The position numbers and the translations under genes are program-made. Source: Bacillota bacterium (GTDB lineage Bacteria > Bacillota > Clostridia > Peptostreptococcales > Anaerovoracaceae). From it: a stretch of DNA of 7,727 bases. The notes beneath the pieces are model-generated. The model searched no databases and was not told the origin of the DNA. It saw nothing but the letters and a program-made list of their open reading frames with translations. The stretch spans positions 1 through 7,727 of the forward strand of contig JAFOGM010000138.1 in NCBI GenBank assembly GCA_017386805.1. The letters run 5' to 3'. The first letter of the stretch is position 1. Each line of letters starts with the position of its first letter. Positions 6,214 to 7,727 of this stretch are shown in pieces.

Positions 6214-7290
6214 ATGAAGAGATTATTTGCACTTTTACTGGCTCTGGTTATGATCTTCTCCCTGGTTGGCTGCGGCGGCGGCGAAACCGAAGAACAGGGT
6301 GGAGAAGTTAGCTACGAAGGAGCTGAATTAGTTGTTGCTACCTGGGGTTGGGCAGAAGCTGGTCTGATGAAGGCTGCTCAGGGCTTCATGGACGAATATG
6401 GCTGCACCATCATCGTTGACCCCACTTCCGGTAACGGCGACCGTCTGAACAAGCTGATGGCTGAAAAGGACGCTCCCACCGCTGACATCGCTCTGCTGAC
6501 CAAGAGCTTCGCAGAAATCGGTAACCAGGAAGGTCTGTTCGAAAAGATCGATACCGAAGTTGTTACCAGCCTGGACGGTCTGTATGACTTCGCTGTAAAC
6601 GCTGAAGGTTATGGTCCTGTGATCACCACCTGCCGTTACGGTATCATGTACGATGCTGCTGCTCTGGCTGCAAAGGGTCTGGAAGCTCCGACTTCCTACC
6701 AGGATCTGTTCGATGACAAGTATGCTGGCATGGTAATTCTGCCCGACATGACTTCCACCGCTGGTCCCTACATGCTGGTTGCTATGGCTGAAGACATGGG
6801 CGGCAGCCAGGAAGACGTTTCCGCTGCTATGGCTCTGATGCAGGAAAAGAAGGACAACATCGTTGGTTACTACTCCGCTTCCTCCGACGTTGTAAACGCT
6901 TTCACCACCGGTGAAGCTTCCATCACTGTATTCATGGACATCAACATGCCTGGTCTGATCGACGCTGGTCTGGACATGAAGTGGGTTGACGCTAAGGAAG
7001 GTTCCTTCGCTGCTCCCGCTACTATCAACGTAGTTAAGGGTTGTCAGAACCCCGAACTGGCTCAGCTGTTCGTAGAATATATGTGCTCCGAAGCTACTCA
7101 GAACATCGTTGCTGAAGCTATGAACGAAGCACCGGTTCACAAGAACGCTACCATGTCCGAAGAACTGCAGGTTTACCTGGCATACGGCGAAGAAGCTATG
7201 CTGGCTCTGAAGGAATTCGACGAAGCATTCATCACTGAAGCTAAGGGCGAATGGATCGACACCTTCCAGAGAACCGTAAACATTCAGTAA
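6214..7290 (+). CDS. ABC transporter substrate-binding lipoprotein (PotD-like / extracellular solute-binding family)
   Basis: This 358-residue protein should capture the substrate outside the cell and deliver it to the permease pair. Residues 1-19 are a classic lipoprotein signal: a basic start (MKR), a hydrophobic core and the lipobox LVGC, with Cys20 as the lipidation site. A flexible GGGETEEQGG linker follows. The mature part has a solute-binding layout: an early LVVATWGW strand (39-46), a DIALL segment (91-95), YGPVITTCRYGIMYD (133-147) near the hinge and AFTTGEASITVFMD (229-242) in the second lobe. The ligand pocket cannot be assigned with confidence; PotD is the nearest well-known type by operon context, but iron- or phosphonate-type binders share this layout. 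It follows the ATPase by 43 nt with no terminator between them. Alanine codons are almost all GCT, unlike the GCC-rich upstream genes, which suggests selection for high expression. Earlier starts add a non-signal extension and were rejected. Confidence 0.9.
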   Translation: MKRLFALLLALVMIFSLVGCGGGETEEQGGEVSYEGAELVVATWGWAEAGLMKAAQGFMDEYGCTIIVDPTSGNGDRLNKLMAEKDAPTADIALLTKSFAEIGNQEGLFEKIDTEVVTSLDGLYDFAVNAEGYGPVITTCRYGIMYDAAALAAKGLEAPTSYQDLFDDKYAGMVILPDMTSTAGPYMLVAMAEDMGGSQEDVSAAMALMQEKKDNIVGYYSASSDVVNAFTTGEASITVFMDINMPGLIDAGLDMKWVDAKEGSFAAPATINVVKGCQNPELAQLFVEYMCSEATQNIVAEAMNEAPVHKNATMSEELQVYLAYGEEAMLALKEFDEAFITEAKGEWIDTFQRTVNIQ

Positions 7291-7328
7291 TTCAACAAAT
7301 TACACTTGTAAAACTATGCATTGATTTC

Positions 7329-7356
7329 AAAACCCCGCAGTGATGCGGGGTTTTTT
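7329..7356 (+). terminator. Intrinsic terminator of the deaminase-transporter operon
   Basis: A perfect 11-bp stem (7329-7339 with 7344-7354), core CCCCGCA/TGCGGGG, closes on a GTGA tetraloop, and the 3' arm continues as a run of six T (7351-7356). It lies 38 bases after the binding-protein stop. The A run at the 5' base of the stem could give a weaker stop for transcription from the right as well. Confidence 0.95.
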
Positions 7357-7357
7357 A

Positions 7358-7386
7358 TTGCCAGTCCTCCTCTTTTCGTGTAAGGT
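7358..7386 (+). promoter_or_regulatory. Candidate promoter for the MBL-fold hydrolase gene
   Basis: TTGCCA (7358-7363, 5 of 6 to TTGACA) lies 17 bases before TAAGGT (7381-7386), which keeps the TA...T positions of a -10 box but matches only 3 of 6. It directly follows the operon terminator, where a new promoter is needed. Treat as tentative. Confidence 0.35.
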
Positions 7387-7424
7387 AGATGTAGAAACTA
7401 ATTCGCCGAAAGGAGATTTTTGAT

Positions 7425-7727
7425 ATGAAGTTCGTTGTTTTACTGGAAAATCACGCTCTGGACAAGAAACTAAAGCAGGAACACGGCCTGTCCGTTTACG
7501 TGGAAAAGGACGATTTCCGCATGGTTTTAGACATGGGCGAAACCGGTCTCTTCATGAAAAATGCAGAGAAGCTGGGAATCGACCTGTCCAAGCTGGATGC
7601 TATTGCATTCAGCCACAACCACTACGACCACAGCGGCGGTTTTCTGGATTATGTAAAAAAGGGCTACAAGCCTGTTCCCGTCTACGTTCATACCGGCTAT
7701 TTCCGAAAGAAGTGGTGGGATCACAGA
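7425..7727 (+). CDS. Metallo-beta-lactamase-fold hydrolase, N-terminal part (3' truncated by window edge)
   Basis: The 101 visible codons are open to the edge with no stop. Key motifs are an N-terminal LLENH (6-10), EHGLSVYVE (19-27), a buried strand VLDMGETGLF (34-43) and the metal-binding HNHYDH (64-69) followed by SGGF. EHGLS with LDMG and a HxHxDH motif is characteristic of a small MBL subgroup often annotated as dihydropterin-aminobenzene-phosphate synthase-like; that label is a family name and not evidence of the reaction. No signal peptide is seen, so it is probably cytoplasmic. AAAGGAG (7409-7415) lies 9 bases before the ATG. The gene is separated from the transporter operon by a strong terminator, so it is probably a separate transcription unit. 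The remaining metal ligands lie beyond the window. Confidence 0.88.
   Translation, partial: MKFVVLLENHALDKKLKQEHGLSVYVEKDDFRMVLDMGETGLFMKNAEKLGIDLSKLDAIAFSHNHYDHSGGFLDYVKKGYKPVPVYVHTGYFRKKWWDHR

Noticed and set aside
6328..7140. 270-codon antisense frame opposite the binding-protein gene
   Set aside because: It results from the biased GCT/GTT/GGT codons of the real gene; its translation is low-complexity Ser/His/Val-rich sequence with no domain.

Overview
The window looks like part of a chromosome from an anaerobic Bacillota bacterium, most likely a clostridium. The reasons are strong AGGAGG-type ribosome binding sites, short AT-rich spacers between moderately GC-rich genes, compact operons with 1-8 nt overlaps, intrinsic hairpin/T-tract terminators, and a lipoprotein-type solute-binding protein as expected for a cell without a periplasm. 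This placement is inference; no rRNA or marker gene is present. No mobile element, CRISPR array, tRNA or rRNA gene was seen.

Layout. The 3' tip of an unidentified + strand gene (ends at 58) converges on a - strand M20-family amidohydrolase (133-1461), with a long bidirectional terminator hairpin between them. A 232-bp divergent regulatory region (1462-1693) separates the amidohydrolase from a + strand operon running to 7290. The operon holds an adenine deaminase-type amidohydrolase (1694-3460), two PotB/PotC-like permeases (3460-4296 and 4289-5083), a PotA-like ATPase (5100-6170) and a lipoprotein substrate-binding protein (6214-7290). It closes with a strong intrinsic terminator (7329-7356). 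A separate + strand gene for a metallo-beta-lactamase-fold hydrolase starts at 7425 and runs off the right edge.

Working together. The transporter genes form a complete importer: a binding lipoprotein, two membrane subunits with EAA loops, and an ATPase with a C-terminal TOBE-like region. The transporter is polyamine-type by family, but its first gene is an adenine deaminase relative with a 1-nt overlap to the first permease. The simplest reading is a scavenging module: import a nitrogen-containing compound, possibly a purine base or modified adenine, and deaminate it in the cytoplasm. The divergent M20 hydrolase could trim an amide-linked relative of the same compound. The deaminase departs from the usual adenine deaminase motifs in its second active-site half, so its substrate may not be plain adenine.

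Several genes have open reading frames that extend upstream of the likely start. Ribosome binding sites, promoter positions or the lipoprotein signal support the internal starts used here (1461, 1694 and 6214).
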